The position numbers were made by a program, and so were the translations under genes. Source: Paucimonas lemoignei (GTDB lineage Bacteria > Pseudomonadota > Gammaproteobacteria > Pseudomonadales > Pseudomonadaceae). From it: a stretch of DNA of 64,000 nt. Shown here in pieces: positions 45,340 through 57,200 of this stretch. The notes beneath the pieces were generated by a model. That model worked only from the letters and a program-made list of their open reading frames with translations. It had not been told where the DNA came from and did not search any database. Each line of letters starts with the position of its first letter. The stretch's first letter is position 1. The stretch covers positions 496,001 through 560,000 of the forward strand of contig LS483371.1 in the NCBI GenBank assembly GCA_900475325.1, read 5' to 3'.

Positions 45340-46311
45340 ATGCAGACCTTGTACCCGCAGATCAAACCCTACGCCCGGCATGAGCTGGCCGTAGAGGCGC
45401 CGCACGTGTTGTACGTTGATGAAAGCGGCTCCCCGGAAGGTCTGCCGGTGGTCTTTATCCATGGTGGTCCGGGTTCTGGGTGCGATGCGCAAAGCCGCCG
45501 TTATTTTGATCCGAATCTGTACCGCATCATTACTTTCGATCAGCGCGGGTGCGGCCGCTCCACGCCCCATGCGAGCCTGGAAAACAACACCACCTGGGAT
45601 TTGGTGGCGGACCTTGAGCTGATTCGTGAGCACCTGGGTGTCGATAAATGGGTGCTGTTTGGCGGCTCGTGGGGCTCGACCCTCTCGCTGACTTACGCTC
45701 AGACTCACCCCGAGCGTGTGCATGCGTTGATCCTGCGCGGGATTTTTCTGGCCCGCGCGCAGGAAATCCAATGGTTCTACCAATGCGGCGCGAGCCGTGT
45801 TTTCCCGGACTACTGGCAGGATTACATTGCGCCGATCCCGCTGGATGAGCGCGATAACCTGCTGCAGGCCTTTCACAAGCGCCTGACCGGTTCCGACCAG
45901 ATCGCCCAGATGCACGCGGCCAAGGCCTGGTCGACCTGGGAAGGCCGCGCCGCGACCTTGCGCCCCAATCCGCAGGTGGTCGACCGTTTCTCCGAGCCGC
46001 AGCGCGCGCTGTCGATTGCCCGCATCGAATGCCATTACTTCATGAACAACTCGTTCCTCGAAGAAAACCAGTTGATTCGCGACATGCCGAAAATCGCCCA
46101 TCTGCCGGGCATCATCGTGCATGGTCGCTATGACATGCTTTGCCCGCTGGACAACGCCTGGGAACTGCACCAGGCCTGGCCGAACAGCGAACTGCAAGTG
46201 ATTCGCGACGCCGGGCACGCCGCTTCGGAGCCAGGTATCACCGACGCCCTGGTCCGCGCCGCGGCGCAAGTGGCCACCCGATTGCTGGATCTGCCGCCTG
46301 AAGAGGCTTGA
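45340..46311 (+). CDS. pip: Prolyl aminopeptidase
   Basis: Alpha/beta hydrolase that removes N-terminal proline from peptides. 323 residues. The oxyanion loop HGGPGSGCD, the nucleophile elbow GGSWGSTLSL, the catalytic Asp in GRYDMLCPLDNAW and His in DAGHAASEPGI are all present. Cytoplasmic (no signal peptide). The 294 bp between it and glgP hold no gene; they should carry both promoters. Confidence 0.95.
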   Translation: MQTLYPQIKPYARHELAVEAPHVLYVDESGSPEGLPVVFIHGGPGSGCDAQSRRYFDPNLYRIITFDQRGCGRSTPHASLENNTTWDLVADLELIREHLGVDKWVLFGGSWGSTLSLTYAQTHPERVHALILRGIFLARAQEIQWFYQCGASRVFPDYWQDYIAPIPLDERDNLLQAFHKRLTGSDQIAQMHAAKAWSTWEGRAATLRPNPQVVDRFSEPQRALSIARIECHYFMNNSFLEENQLIRDMPKIAHLPGIIVHGRYDMLCPLDNAWELHQAWPNSELQVIRDAGHAASEPGITDALVRAAAQVATRLLDLPPEEA

Positions 46312-46352
46312 TGTGGGGCCTGCGCAAATTTGAGTTGGAATGGAAAACCACT

Positions 46353-46442
46353 GTGGGAGCGAATTCATTCGCGAAAGCGGTAGCTCAGACGAAGGTTATG
46401 TATTGAATGTACCGGCCCCTTCGCGAATGAATTCGCTCCCAC
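46353..46442. repeat. REPIN-like inverted repeat, type A, 90 bp
   Basis: Both arms intact; between pip and dtd, which are on the same strand. Confidence 0.92.
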
Positions 46443-46484
46443 AGGTGCGGCGCTTGGTGTGCTTTTGAGTATTAAGGAATCGCA

Positions 46485-46922
46485 ATGAAAGCCTTGCTAC
46501 AACGCGCCCGTGGCGCACGGGTCGAGGTCGGCGGGGAAATTGTCGGCTCGATTGATCAAGGGTTGCTGGTGCTGGTTGGGGTCGAGCCTCAAGACACTCA
46601 GGCCAGTGCCGATAAAATGCTGCACAAGTTGCTCAACTACCGCGTGTTCAGCGATGCAGACGGCAAGATGAACCTGTCTCTGCGCGATGTGGCCGGTGGG
46701 TTATTGCTTGTTTCGCAGTTCACCCTCGCGGCGGACACCAAAAGCGGCATGCGCCCCAGCTTCTCGAAAGCGGCACCGCCTGCGCTGGGTGAGCAGTTGT
46801 TTGACTATTTGCTGCAACAGGCTAAAAGCATGCACGACGTGGTCGAGTCGGGCCAATTTGGTGCAGACATGCAAGTGCACTTAATGAATGACGGCCCCGT
46901 GACATTTCTGCTGGAGACATGA
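46485..46922 (+). CDS. dtd: D-aminoacyl-tRNA deacylase
   Basis: Hydrolyses D-amino acids wrongly attached to tRNA. 145 residues, full length. The conserved [23 protein letters not shown] and the C-terminal GP motif in [12 protein letters not shown], which enforces chiral proofreading, are intact. AAGGAAT precedes the ATG. Confidence 0.97.
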   Translation: MKALLQRARGARVEVGGEIVGSIDQGLLVLVGVEPQDTQASADKMLHKLLNYRVFSDADGKMNLSLRDVAGGLLLVSQFTLAADTKSGMRPSFSKAAPPALGEQLFDYLLQQAKSMHDVVESGQFGADMQVHLMNDGPVTFLLET

Positions 46923-47186
46923 AGGCAACTCCATCTACCGGCGTTGATATCAGAAGGCTATAAATAGTTATAAATACTTCATCTGACCTGATGCGTTGTA
47001 ACGCGCGCTACTAGATAATCGCGCGGTACGGAGTTCGGCGCCGTACCACCGTTTGGCAAGGTCAGAAGCTGGACCGACACCGTTTAGGGAATCATTAGGT
47101 CCTTTCGGAGTCGGAACAATGCTCGCCAACCCGGCATTAGATAGCTGGCCGTTGGTTTTTTCATCTGTTTTCGGCGAGGGTTGCTC
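46923..47186 (+). promoter_or_regulatory. opgGH leader region
   Basis: 264 bp without a gene. An AT-rich patch (CTATAAATAGTTATAAATAC, about 46959-46978) is the best promoter candidate. A hairpin GGTACGG...CCGTACC lies at about 47026-47047. The opgG start is preceded by GCGAGGG. Confidence 0.45.
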
Positions 47187-49106
47187 GTGATTGTTAGTCC
47201 CTGTAATGCGGTAAAGACATCTGGCAAGCGGTTGCGTAGCGCGCTATTGGCAAGCTCAGCCCTGATCTCACTGTTCAGCGCCACCCAGTTGTGGGCGTTC
47301 AGTCTCGACGATGTGGCGAGCAGAGCCAAGGAAATGGCCGGGCAGAAGTACGAGGCTCCTCGGAGCAATCTGCCAGCCGAGTTCCGCGACATGAAGTTCG
47401 CGGACTACCAGAAAATTCGCCCACGTGAAGACCGCGCCGAATGGGCGGCCGATAGAACGCCGTTCAAGGTGTCGTTCTATCACCAGGGTATGCACTTCGA
47501 CACGCCGGTGAAAATCAACGAAGTCACTGCGACCACCGTTGAAGAGATCAAATACGACTCCAGTCGTTTCGATTTCGGCGACCTGAAGGTTGATCCCAAG
47601 TCCACCGAGAAACTCGGCTACGCCGGTTTCCGTGTGACCTACCCGATCAACAAAGACGACAAACAAGACGAAATCATGACCATGCTGGGCGCGAGCTACT
47701 TCCGCGTCATCGGTAAAGGCCAGGTGTATGGCTTGTCTGCCCGTGGCATGGCGATCGATACCGCACTGCCTTCCGGCGAAGAATTCCCGCGCTTCACCGA
47801 ATTCTGGATCGAGAAGCCAGGCGCCGATGACAACCACCTGGTGATCTTCGCCTTGCTGGATTCGCCACGTGCCACCGGTGCCTACAAACTGACCCTGCGT
47901 CCGGGTACCAACACCCTGGTTGATGTGCAGTCGCGCATGTTCCTGCGTGACAAGGTCACCAAGCTGGGCGTTGCGCCGCTGACCAGCATGTACCTGTTCG
48001 GTGCCAACCAGCCTTCGCGTGTACAGAACTACCGCCGCGAGCTGCATGACTCCAACGGTCTGTCGATCCAGGCAGCCAACGGCCAATGGCTGTGGCGCCC
48101 ACTGACCAACCCTAAACACCTTGCCGTCAGCAGCTTCTCGGTAGAAAACCCACGTGGTTTCGGCCTGCTGCAACGTGGCCGCGAGTTCAGCAGCTACGAA
48201 GACCTGGACGACCGCTACGACAAGCGTCCAAGCGCCTGGATCGAGCCTAAGGGCGACTGGGGCAAAGGTACCGTTGATCTGGTTGAAATCCCGACTGCCG
48301 ACGAAACCAACGACAACATCGTTGCGTTCTGGAAGCCGGAAACCCTGCCAGCACCGGGCGAGCCAATCAGCTTCGACTATCGCCTGCACTGGACCATGGA
48401 CGAGAAAGCCATTCACTCGCCTGATCTGGGCTGGGTGAAGCAGACCCTGCGTTCGGCCGGTGATATCCGTCAATCCAACCTGATTCGTCAGCTGGACGGC
48501 AGCGTTGCGTTCCAGGTCGATTTCGTCGGCCCGATCCTCGCTTCGATGCCGGAAGACAAGACCATCCGTAGCCAGGTGACCACTGATACCAACACTGAGC
48601 TGGTCGAGAACAACCTGCGTTACAACCCGGTGACCAAGGGCTATCGCCTGACGTTGCGAGTCAAGGTCAAAGACGCCAACAAACCGATTGAAATGCAGGC
48701 CTACCTGCTGCGTGAAATCCCTGCCGAGCCGGGCAAGGAACCCGCAGTGTTGGTTGCTGCCAAAGCGCACATCGGCGACGAGAAAAAAGCAGCGCCTAAA
48801 GAGGCGGCCAAACCAGCCCCTGCAGACGCAGCCACCGCTCCGAAAGCCGACGTAGCCAAGGCAGACGCTGCCAAGCCTGCTGATGCCAAAGCCGATGCAG
48901 CCAAGCCTGTCGACGCTAAGGCCGATGCAGCCAAGCCAGCCGATGCTGCCAAAGCTGATGTCGCCAAGACTGACGTGGCGAAAGACAAAGACGGCCAAGA
49001 GAACCAGCAACCAGCAGCCGACGCTGCGCCCACCATTCAGGAACCGGCCAAGACACTGCAAGTCATGACCGAGACCTGGAGCTACCAGTTGCCAGCCGAT
49101 GAGTAA
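47187..49106 (+). CDS. opgG: Glucan biosynthesis protein G
   Basis: Periplasmic protein for the assembly of osmoregulated periplasmic glucans. 639 residues from a GTG start ([20 protein letters not shown]); signal peptide with cleavage near LWA-F. The MdoG domain follows: [64 protein letters not shown] and SFDYRLHW. Usual family length is about 510-540. Here roughly 90 residues (about 532-620) rich in Lys, Ala and Asp with repeated [10 protein letters not shown] units are inserted before the last strand ([17 protein letters not shown]). Overlaps opgH by 8 bp. Confidence 0.95.
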   Translation: MIVSPCNAVKTSGKRLRSALLASSALISLFSATQLWAFSLDDVASRAKEMAGQKYEAPRSNLPAEFRDMKFADYQKIRPREDRAEWAADRTPFKVSFYHQGMHFDTPVKINEVTATTVEEIKYDSSRFDFGDLKVDPKSTEKLGYAGFRVTYPINKDDKQDEIMTMLGASYFRVIGKGQVYGLSARGMAIDTALPSGEEFPRFTEFWIEKPGADDNHLVIFALLDSPRATGAYKLTLRPGTNTLVDVQSRMFLRDKVTKLGVAPLTSMYLFGANQPSRVQNYRRELHDSNGLSIQAANGQWLWRPLTNPKHLAVSSFSVENPRGFGLLQRGREFSSYEDLDDRYDKRPSAWIEPKGDWGKGTVDLVEIPTADETNDNIVAFWKPETLPAPGEPISFDYRLHWTMDEKAIHSPDLGWVKQTLRSAGDIRQSNLIRQLDGSVAFQVDFVGPILASMPEDKTIRSQVTTDTNTELVENNLRYNPVTKGYRLTLRVKVKDANKPIEMQAYLLREIPAEPGKEPAVLVAAKAHIGDEKKAAPKEAAKPAPADAATAPKADVAKADAAKPADAKADAAKPVDAKADAAKPADAAKADVAKTDVAKDKDGQENQQPAADAAPTIQEPAKTLQVMTETWSYQLPADE

Positions 49107-51675
49107 TTCTCTACCAGTGCCAGAATCGCTTAGCGAGTACCTGGCACATCTACCGATGAGCGACGAGCAGCGGGCCGAATTAGCCAGCTGCACCTCGTTT
49201 GCCGAACTCCATGAACGCCTTGCTGCCCAGCCGGTGAGCGATCCTGCCGACGCCTCTCAGGCTTCGGTAGGTCGTCGTCTGACGTTGACCACCGCCGATC
49301 AATTGCACGAGGCCGAGATGTTGGCCCTCGATGCAAGCGGTCGCGTGGTGCTCAAGGCCACGCCGCCGATTCGTCGTACCAAGGTCGTCCCTGAGCCATG
49401 GCGGACCAACATTCTGGTCCGTGGCTGGCGTCGTCTGACGGGCCGCAGCAATCCGGTGGAACCTGCGCCGGATCGTCTGCCCAAGGCACGCTGGCGTACC
49501 GTGGGTTCGATCCGTCGGTACATCCTGCTGATCCTGATGCTCGGCCAGACCATCGTGGCTGGCTGGTACATGAAGGGCATCCTTCCGTACCAGGGCTGGT
49601 CACTGGTTTCGCTTGACGAAATCACCCACCAGACCTTCGTGCAGACCATGTGGCAAGTACTGCCGTATGCCTTGCAGACCAGCATTCTGTTGTTGTTCGG
49701 GATTCTGTTCTGCTGGGTTTCGGCGGGTTTCTGGACAGCCTTGATGGGCTTCCTGGAATTGCTGACCGGTCGTGACAAGTACCGCATTTCCGGTGCCAGC
49801 GCAGGTAACGAGCCCATTGAAAAAGGCGCGCGTACTGCTCTGGTCATGCCGATCTGCAACGAAGATGTGCCACGCGTGTTCGCTGGCCTGCGGGCGACTT
49901 TCGAGTCGGTTGCAGCCACCGGTGACCTGGATCGCTTCGACTTCTTCGTGCTCAGCGACAGTAACGAGACTGACATCTGCGTGGCCGAGCAACAGGCCTG
50001 GCTGGATGTCTGCCGCGAGACCAAAGGCTTCGGCAAGATCTTCTATCGCCGCCGTCGCCGTCGCGTAAAACGCAAAAGCGGCAACCTTGACGACTTCTGC
50101 CGTCGCTGGGGCGGTGACTACCGTTACATGGTCGTGCTCGACGCAGACAGCGTCATGAGCGGCGAATGCCTGACCAGTCTGGTGCGCTTGATGGAAGCCA
50201 CGCCGGACGCCGGTATCATCCAGACCGCGCCACGTGCTTCGGGCATGGACACGCTTTATGCGCGCATGCAGCAGTTTGCGACTCGCGTATACGGCCCGCT
50301 GTTCACTGCCGGTCTGCACTTCTGGCAGCTGGGTGAATCCCACTACTGGGGTCACAACGCGATCATCCGCATGAAGCCGTTTATCGAGCACTGCGCCCTG
50401 GCGCCGTTGCCGGGTAAAGGTGCGTTTGCCGGTGCGATTCTGTCTCACGACTTCGTTGAAGCAGCGCTCATGCGCCGTGCCGGCTGGGGCGTGTGGATTG
50501 CCTATGATTTGCCGGGCAGTTACGAAGAGCTTCCGCCGAACCTGCTGGACGAACTCAAGCGCGACCGTCGCTGGTGCCACGGCAACCTGATGAACTTCAG
50601 GCTGTTCCTGGTCAAGGGCATGCACCCGGTTCACCGGGCGGTATTCCTCACCGGGGTCATGTCGTACCTGTCGGCGCCGTTATGGTTCTTCTTCCTCGTC
50701 TTGTCCACAGCCTTGCTGGCGGTCAATACGCTGATGGAGCCGACGTACTTCCTGGAACCGCGTCAGCTTTATCCGCTGTGGCCTCAATGGCACCCGGAAA
50801 AAGCCGTTGCTCTGTTCTCGACCACCATCGTGTTGCTGTTCCTGCCTAAACTGCTCAGCGTCATTCTGATCTGGGCCAAAGGCGCTACAGGCTTTGGTGG
50901 CAAGTTCAAAGTTACGCTGTCGATGCTGATGGAAATGCTGTTCTCGGTGCTGCTGGCGCCGGTGCGCATGCTGTTCCACACCCGCTTCGTACTGGCTGCA
51001 TTCCTGGGCTGGGCTGCGACCTGGAACTCGCCGCAACGCGACGATGACTCCACGCCGTGGCTCGAAGCGGTCAAGCGTCATGGTCCTCAAACATTGCTGG
51101 GCGCGTGCTGGGCTTTGCTGGTGGCGTGGCTGAACCCAAGCTTCCTGTGGTGGTTGGCACCGATTGTCGGTTCGCTGATGCTGTCGATTCCGGTCTCGGT
51201 GATTTCCAGCCGCACCGGTCTGGGCCTCAAGGCGCGGGACGATAAGTTCTTCCTGATTCCTGAAGAGCACACGCCGCCGCAAGAGTTGGTGTCCACCGAC
51301 CTGTACACCCACGAAAACCGCTGGCACGCGCTGAAGCAGGGCTTCATCCGTGCTGTCGTCGACCCGCAGCAGAACGCCTTGGCTTGCGCCCTGGCGACTT
51401 CGCGCCACCGGGTTGTCGAGCCAATCGAGTTCGTGCGTATGGAACGTGTACGTCACGCGTTGAAGGCTGGCCCTGACAAGCTGGACAATCACGAGCGTCT
51501 GATGCTGCTCAGTGACCCGGTAGCCTTGGCCCGCCTGCATGAGCAGGTCTGGAGCGAGAGCCATCCAGAGTGGCTGGCCGCATGGCGCGCGTCGGTCGAA
51601 GCCGATCCTCATGCACCGTTGCTGCCGTTGCAGCCAATCGTGCGCGATGCTGACGCGACGCTGGTCCACGCCTGA
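49099..51675 (+). CDS. opgH: Glucans biosynthesis glucosyltransferase H
   Basis: Inner-membrane family 2 glycosyltransferase that builds the beta-1,2 glucan backbone from UDP-glucose. 858 residues. Membrane helices flank a cytoplasmic catalytic domain with [17 protein letters not shown], the metal-binding [11 protein letters not shown], the acceptor region and the [14 protein letters not shown] motif. Further helices follow (about 515-690). The overlapping start with opgG indicates coupled translation. Confidence 0.97.
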   Translation: MSNSLPVPESLSEYLAHLPMSDEQRAELASCTSFAELHERLAAQPVSDPADASQASVGRRLTLTTADQLHEAEMLALDASGRVVLKATPPIRRTKVVPEPWRTNILVRGWRRLTGRSNPVEPAPDRLPKARWRTVGSIRRYILLILMLGQTIVAGWYMKGILPYQGWSLVSLDEITHQTFVQTMWQVLPYALQTSILLLFGILFCWVSAGFWTALMGFLELLTGRDKYRISGASAGNEPIEKGARTALVMPICNEDVPRVFAGLRATFESVAATGDLDRFDFFVLSDSNETDICVAEQQAWLDVCRETKGFGKIFYRRRRRRVKRKSGNLDDFCRRWGGDYRYMVVLDADSVMSGECLTSLVRLMEATPDAGIIQTAPRASGMDTLYARMQQFATRVYGPLFTAGLHFWQLGESHYWGHNAIIRMKPFIEHCALAPLPGKGAFAGAILSHDFVEAALMRRAGWGVWIAYDLPGSYEELPPNLLDELKRDRRWCHGNLMNFRLFLVKGMHPVHRAVFLTGVMSYLSAPLWFFFLVLSTALLAVNTLMEPTYFLEPRQLYPLWPQWHPEKAVALFSTTIVLLFLPKLLSVILIWAKGATGFGGKFKVTLSMLMEMLFSVLLAPVRMLFHTRFVLAAFLGWAATWNSPQRDDDSTPWLEAVKRHGPQTLLGACWALLVAWLNPSFLWWLAPIVGSLMLSIPVSVISSRTGLGLKARDDKFFLIPEEHTPPQELVSTDLYTHENRWHALKQGFIRAVVDPQQNALACALATSRHRVVEPIEFVRMERVRHALKAGPDKLDNHERLMLLSDPVALARLHEQVWSESHPEWLAAWRASVEADPHAPLLPLQPIVRDADATLVHA

Positions 51676-51691
51676 TTCAAGGCAGCTAAAC

Positions 51692-51723
51692 AAAAACGGC
51701 GCCCCGCAAGGGCGCCGTTTTTT
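51692..51723 (+). terminator. Rho-independent terminator after opgGH
   Basis: AAAAACGGCGCCC, loop, GGGCGCCGTTTTTT; strong stem with T run. Confidence 0.95.
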
Positions 51724-51739
51724 GTTGGCTGTGGTTCCT

Positions 51740-51810
51740 GTAGGAGCTGCCGAAGGCTGCGAAAGCGGTGTTTCAGAAATACCCTCTTCGCAGCCTTCGG
51801 CAGCTCCTAC
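51740..51810. repeat. REPIN-like inverted repeat, type C, 71 bp
   Basis: Both arms intact; between convergent opgH and the retropepsin-like gene. Confidence 0.92.
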
Positions 51811-51831
51811 AAAATCAGCGCGTTTTGCCTG

Positions 51832-52335
51832 TCAGCAACCCGGCTTGTCAGCCGTATATCGCCGCGCAGGATTCACCGCCGCATCAAACTCGCGCAACGC
51901 CTTGGCGCCGATCAGCAGCGGGTAGTTGAAGTGGCTGCGATCCACCAGGTTGACCTCGACGGTGCGTTTCTCGTCACCCAGGCAGAGCTCAAGGTCCACC
52001 ACCGGGCGCTTGGTAGGGTCGATGGCTTCATCTTCGTCATCGTCGTTTTCCGAGCGGCTCTTGATCTTGCTGATGCGCGAGACCTTATGCTCGTAGACCT
52101 TGTTGCTGGCGTCTTTGGTCGCCAGGCGGAAGCGCACCCAGTCATCGCCATCGCGCTTGAACAGCTCGATGTCCTTGGCCGACAGCGAGGCGGTCAACGC
52201 GCCGGTGTCCATTTTGGCTTTGAAGGTTTCGCCGAATTCCGAGACCTTGATGTACTCGTAGCGGCCATACAGCGTCGGCTCGGCGGCCATGACCGGCAAC
52301 GCCAGCAGGGACAAAAGCGCCAGGATTGGTTTCAC
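51832..52335 (-). CDS. Retropepsin-like aspartic protease (PF05618, 'ATP-dependent zinc protease' family)
   Basis: 167 residues from a GTG start behind AAAGG, with a signal peptide (KPILALLSLLALPVMA, cleavage at AA-E). The aspartic-protease motif MDTGALTASLSA is present (about 50 residues in), followed by flap-like strands, VDLELCLGDEKRTVEVNLVDRSHFNYPLLIGAKAL. An acidic insert (SENDDDEDEAIDPTK) breaks the domain. Homologues act as single-DTG dimeric proteases in the periplasm. The family name's 'ATP-dependent zinc' label has no support in the motifs seen. Confidence 0.83.
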   Translation of the reverse strand: MKPILALLSLLALPVMAAEPTLYGRYEYIKVSEFGETFKAKMDTGALTASLSAKDIELFKRDGDDWVRFRLATKDASNKVYEHKVSRISKIKSRSENDDDEDEAIDPTKRPVVDLELCLGDEKRTVEVNLVDRSHFNYPLLIGAKALREFDAAVNPARRYTADKPGC

Positions 52336-52376
52336 GGGGTGGGTACCTTTGTGGAGTTGGAGTGCGGTTGATCTCT

Positions 52377-52453
52377 GTAGGAGCCAACTTGTTGGCGAGA
52401 GCGTTGGTGATGTGTGCATAGATATATCGCCTCGCGAACAAGTTCGCTCCTAC
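52377..52453. repeat. REPIN-like inverted repeat, type E
   Basis: Arms GTAGGAGCCAACTTGTTGGC and GCGAACAAGTTCGCTCCTAC, imperfectly paired; the only element of this type in the window. Between divergent genes. Confidence 0.8.
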
Positions 52454-52607
52454 AGATGCGAACGCAGTTTTAGACATCAGGGCCCGCTTTCGTTCGCACC
52501 CCCCAACCTTACCCGTAACCTCGTGAAACAGTTGTCAACGCCATGCGGATTTGGCGTTAGCGGCTAGCCTCTTTATGATGGCCCGCCCAGAAATCGTAGA
52601 TCAGATT

Positions 52608-53504
52608 ATGCGTCGCCTGCTCACCGGCTGTTTCGTCACTCTGCTGCTGTTGCTCAATACCCTCATTATTATTGGGCCGCTGCTGGTATTTGCCCTGCTC
52701 AAGCTGACCTTCAGCGGGCATTTGCGTGACCGCTGTTCAGCGGCCGTGATGTGGCTGGCCGAGACCTGGGCCGAGATCGATAAACTCATTTTTGCACTGT
52801 GCATCCCGACCCGCTGGGAAGTACGCGGCGCAGAAGGGCTGCGCAGCGATACCTCCTATCTGGTCATCAGCAACCACCAATCCTGGGTCGACATCCCTGC
52901 GCTGATTCAGGCGCTCAACCGGCGTACGCCATTTTTCAAATTCTTCCTCAAGAAAGAACTCATCTGGGTGCCGCTGCTGGGGCTGGCGTGGTGGGCGCTG
53001 GATTACCCGTTCATGAAGCGCTACACCAAGGCGTTCCTGGCCAAGAACCCTGAGCTCAAGGGCCACGACCTGAAAATCACTCGAGAGGCGTGCGAGTTGT
53101 TCAAGCGCCAGCCCGTGACTATCGTCAATTACCTGGAAGGCACACGCTTCACCCAGACGAAGAAGGCCGAGCAGAATTCACCGTATTCGCACCTGCTCAA
53201 ACCCAAGGCGGGCGGCGTGGCGTTTGTACTGGCAGCGATGGGCGAACAGCTGGATGCGATTCTGGACGTGACCGTGGTCTATCCCGGCGAGCGTATTCCA
53301 GGGTTCTGGAACCTGCTGTGCGGTGATGTGCCTCGTGTGATTATCGATATTCAAACCCGCGAACTCGACCCCGCTTTGTGGCAAGGCGACTACGAGAACG
53401 ACCCGGCATTTCGAGAAAAGGTGCAGGGTTGGGTCAATCAGCTGTGGCTGGAAAAGAACGCACGCATCGCCACGTTGCGCAGCGATGCGTCCCAAGGGGA
53501 ATAA
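52608..53504 (+). CDS. Lysophospholipid acyltransferase family protein (YihG-like)
   Basis: 298 residues from MRRLLTGC. One N-terminal helix (VTLLLLLNTLIIIGPLLVFALL) anchors it, then the PlsC motifs: NHQSWVD (HX4D catalytic pair), the FFKFFLKKELIWVPLLG block, EGTR, and a final proline-containing block. It should acylate lysophosphatidic acid or a related lysophospholipid. ATGs at 52575 and 52578 are alternative starts; none has a good ribosome-binding site. Confidence 0.87.
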   Translation: MRRLLTGCFVTLLLLLNTLIIIGPLLVFALLKLTFSGHLRDRCSAAVMWLAETWAEIDKLIFALCIPTRWEVRGAEGLRSDTSYLVISNHQSWVDIPALIQALNRRTPFFKFFLKKELIWVPLLGLAWWALDYPFMKRYTKAFLAKNPELKGHDLKITREACELFKRQPVTIVNYLEGTRFTQTKKAEQNSPYSHLLKPKAGGVAFVLAAMGEQLDAILDVTVVYPGERIPGFWNLLCGDVPRVIIDIQTRELDPALWQGDYENDPAFREKVQGWVNQLWLEKNARIATLRSDASQGE

Positions 53505-53515
53505 TCAGCGCTGAA

Positions 53516-54088
53516 TCAGCTGCCTTTAGCGCCCCACACGCTGCTCAGGCTTTGCAGCGCTGAACCGCCGGCACCTTGCTGACCCAGGTATTGCAGAATC
53601 AGCGGTACAAACTGGCTGACCATCGAGCTGTCCATGCCCAGTGCCGAGAACGCCTTGTTCACGTCGCCCATGCTCTGCACGTTGCCCAATGCGCTGTTGA
53701 GCACCGAACTGTCCGCGCTTTTGCCCGAGTTGCCCAACACATTGCCCAAACCGTTCAGGCTACCGAGGCTGCTCAGCGCACCCGTCCCGGCGAGTTGATC
53801 AAGGCCAGGGACCGACTTGCTCAACTGGCTGTAATCGTTGCCAGCCAGCTTGTTCTTCGCCAGGCCCAACAAGGCGCCGGTGCCACCCACCGCTTGCTCT
53901 GGCGTGACATTAAGCGTTGTACCCAACGTATTGAGCAGGCCCGCGGCTTCAGGCGCTGCCGTGGCTTTCTGGTTGCCCCCGGTGGCGTTGGAAACGGCGT
54001 TGGCCGCGTCATTGAGATTGAAGGCATAAACCGGAGCGGCCGTAACGGCCATCAAAGTTGCCAGTGCCAAGCCGCGTGAAATCTTCAT
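53516..54088 (-). CDS. DUF2780 family secreted protein
   Basis: 190 residues with a signal peptide (MKISRGLALATLMAVTAAPV, cleavage near VYA-F). The mature protein is rich in Gly, Ser, Leu and Asn and contains several ALGxxxSLGxLNGLGNVLG-like units; the C-terminal SALGMDSSMVSQFVPLILQYLGQQG is the DUF2780 core. Function unknown. GAGG precedes the ATG at 54088. Confidence 0.83.
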   Translation of the reverse strand: MKISRGLALATLMAVTAAPVYAFNLNDAANAVSNATGGNQKATAAPEAAGLLNTLGTTLNVTPEQAVGGTGALLGLAKNKLAGNDYSQLSKSVPGLDQLAGTGALSSLGSLNGLGNVLGNSGKSADSSVLNSALGNVQSMGDVNKAFSALGMDSSMVSQFVPLILQYLGQQGAGGSALQSLSSVWGAKGS

Positions 54089-54248
54089 CGGAAACAACCT
54101 CTAAACAGTGAGTCCGGCGCTAAGGGCCGGCAGAAACACGTTTTTGACTGTCTCCCGGCGAGTAATGTTCCGCCCTCGGATGCACGGAACATTTATCTAT
54201 TACCCGAGCTTTTTGCAGCACGGCATGGTTAACGCTCATTTAACCTGC

Positions 54249-57200
54249 ATGGAGCAATCAGCCTTGGCCCACACACCTGATCAGTCAACCGCCACTCGAC
54301 AGAACGTGCTTGTGGTCGCCGCACGGATTGACCGAGGCAAAAGTGATTACCTCAAACTGGTGAATTACCTGCGTGCGCGACAGCGGGATCTTCATACCGG
54401 CACTTATCCGACTGACCGAGTGTTCGTCGGGCTGGGTGAAGACTCGCCGTTGTATTCCATCGTTGCATCTTTCAGTGCGCTGTTGGCGCGGGTAAAGGTC
54501 TTCATTCAAGCCGCCATGGATGAAACACATCCCGCCTCAGCCGTTGCGCAACGTTTTCTGCCAGACATCTCCGTGGAAAATCTGCGCACAGAGTTGGCGA
54601 TTGTGAATAACGGCCGAATGGATTTCAGTAAGCCATTCATCTGTCAGCTGCACATCGCAAAGCGGGTTTATACGCTGAATATGTCTGGTCTCTCTAATAG
54701 CTCGCGAACGGTGACATGCACGCTATCCGATACTTTCCTGAGATTCATTCAGCTCACTGAAAAGCTGGATCGAATTGCACTGCACTTGCATGAGGCGGCA
54801 GTAAACGCCGAGTTGCTGATTCGAGAAGACAATACGCTCTCATTGCAGTGTTTGCTGGCCTATTACGGTGTGATTATTCCTCAGAAAGCCAGCCGCGCCG
54901 ATTTGGCAAAAGCTGTCACTGATCTTCTGCCCAAGGAAAGTTCAGCGCCCCATATTCCCAACCAACTGGCTCTCCCTTTCACCATCGCCGAGCAGCCGCG
55001 CTTCGTACTGAATACCTCGCAGGTCTATAGCTTTCGCCAGCGCAGCGTCGAAGAGGCGGGAACTGATGATTACAAGGTTATCGAGCAGGAAATAAGGGGT
55101 GAAAGCCAATGGCATCTTGGGCGTTATCGCAACCTGCTGGACCGCTACAAACACTTCGGCGCATCCCTGGATAAAAATGAAAAAGCACTTTTGCAGCTGC
55201 TGCAACAAGCGGGCGGCATCACCCTGAAACTGGTGGTTTACGACAGCGATGGTGAGGACGACATCTACCGCGAGCAGCACACGGTGAACCCCTGGAGTGC
55301 CGAAAGCCTTTCGCAATACTTCACCAAGTCTCAGGAAGAGCTTTCGGCGTACATGATCAACACCATTAAATATCGCGAAGGCGAAGGGGCGATCAACATC
55401 GAAAAGCTGGTGGTCGAAATGATCGTCCCCAATGTGGTTCTGCGCAGCCATGAGTTGCGCACCCTGGACATTGAAGCCTTCGATATCCGTAGCAAAGAAC
55501 CGCCATTTCTATACCTGGACCCGCTGTCCAAAGGCGGCTACGAAACCATCAATGAACGATTCGCAGCCATCACCAATGAGTTGCGTGAAGGTAATTGGGA
55601 TATCGCCCGCGGCAGAGCCTTGAAAGCGGCGGCGCAGTACCTGTTCAACCATTACCAGCAAGACCAGCCTTCACAGCCCCCAGTGACCTATCTGCACTGC
55701 CTCAATGAAGCCGCCAATATTTATTACTCGGTCATTGCCAAGAACCTGGAAACGCAGCAGCAGTTGAAAGTGATTCTGCAGCCAACTCAGCCTGAATTCG
55801 TCGCCCGGGCCATCTGCCGTTATCTGGACCTTGAAGAATTCAATTGGGGGGTGATCGCTCAGGCAACTTTTGATATTCGCTATGAAGCCAGCTGGAAAAA
55901 CACCGGGACGCTCGTGCGCTTTGCAAAGTCAGCAGGCTACCGGACATTACTCAGTGTGGTGTACGACGAAGACCTGCGCCGGGAAATAGGCCTGGCTGAT
56001 AACTTCGATGAATTGCTGCAGCAGTTGGCGCAAGCCATCACTAATACCTGCAAATACACGGGCGACACCACGTCGCTGAAAACAAAGCTCACTGGCTTGT
56101 TCGATGCCAACATCGCTTTCGTGCAAAACGGTGATTTACCGGACGACCTGACCAAACCGAAAGAAGCACTGGCCAGGCAGGTCGAAGCCTACACCTTGAA
56201 GGCCACTGATGAGTTTCGAGGGCTGGAAGCGGAGCGGATCCTGCTCACCTCTGGCGAAGCTGCCTTGCGCCTGTCGCGCATTGATCTTGGCAACCCTCCC
56301 AGTACCGACAAGGCGGTGTATTGCATCGAATTGTTGACCGCCAGTGAAAACGATCTGCTGGAGACCCGTGTAAATGCATTCGCCGCATTCCTGCGGGCGC
56401 GGGCGAATAAAGATGAAATTCAGGACATGGCCACTTCCGCGCAGCACGTTCTTCACGTTGTACATCAGGTGGCGGGGTTGATTCCGGTGCTGGGTAACTT
56501 CATCAACCTGGGGTTCGATCTTTACAGTGGCGATGCCGAAGCCATAGTGCTGGATGGGATGAACATCTTCGCCGAGCTGTTACTCAGGTGCCGCTCGTTG
56601 CCGCCAAGGGTGTTGGGCGCGTTGATGCTGCAAGGGACTAATGTCTGGATGATGAATCAGCAGGTTGCTGCTCTCAAGGCGGCGATAAAGGCCAACGATT
56701 ATCCTGGCTCGGTGACGCAATTCGGGTTCTTGTTGATGGGGATGCACTCAGCCCTGCATTGCGGGATCGGCGTTATTCATGGGCTCAGCAATGCCACCTC
56801 GGCTGAACCATCGAACAGCGTCCTGCTTCTGGATGAGGGGCGTGAGAGCAGCTCTGGGCCTGGCTATGAAACTGAGGGCGCGGTGGGAGCGCCGATGACA
56901 ACAGCTGCGACCTCTGCCCACAGCCCGTTTTGGGCTGTCACCGCTGACGGGTATATCGCCGAGCGTCCCGTCGGCCGAAAAATCAGCAGCCTGGACTGGA
57001 ACGGCAACGCCATTGTGGAGGGCGGTGCGCGGGGGATTCTGCTGGGCGGCATCAATGAAAAACACTACATGCTTAACGGCCTGGCACATCGCACAGTCAT
57101 GGGGCTCAACGGGCCTGAGTTACGTCCGCTACATACCCTGGACCTCGAAGCCGGGCAGTGGAGAAAACCTGCTCAGGGGGCTGGCAGCGCTACGCAGTTT

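Noticed and set aside
47268..49193. 641-residue open frame antisense to opgG
   Set aside because: Shadow of opgG, including a mirror of its repeats; no family similarity.
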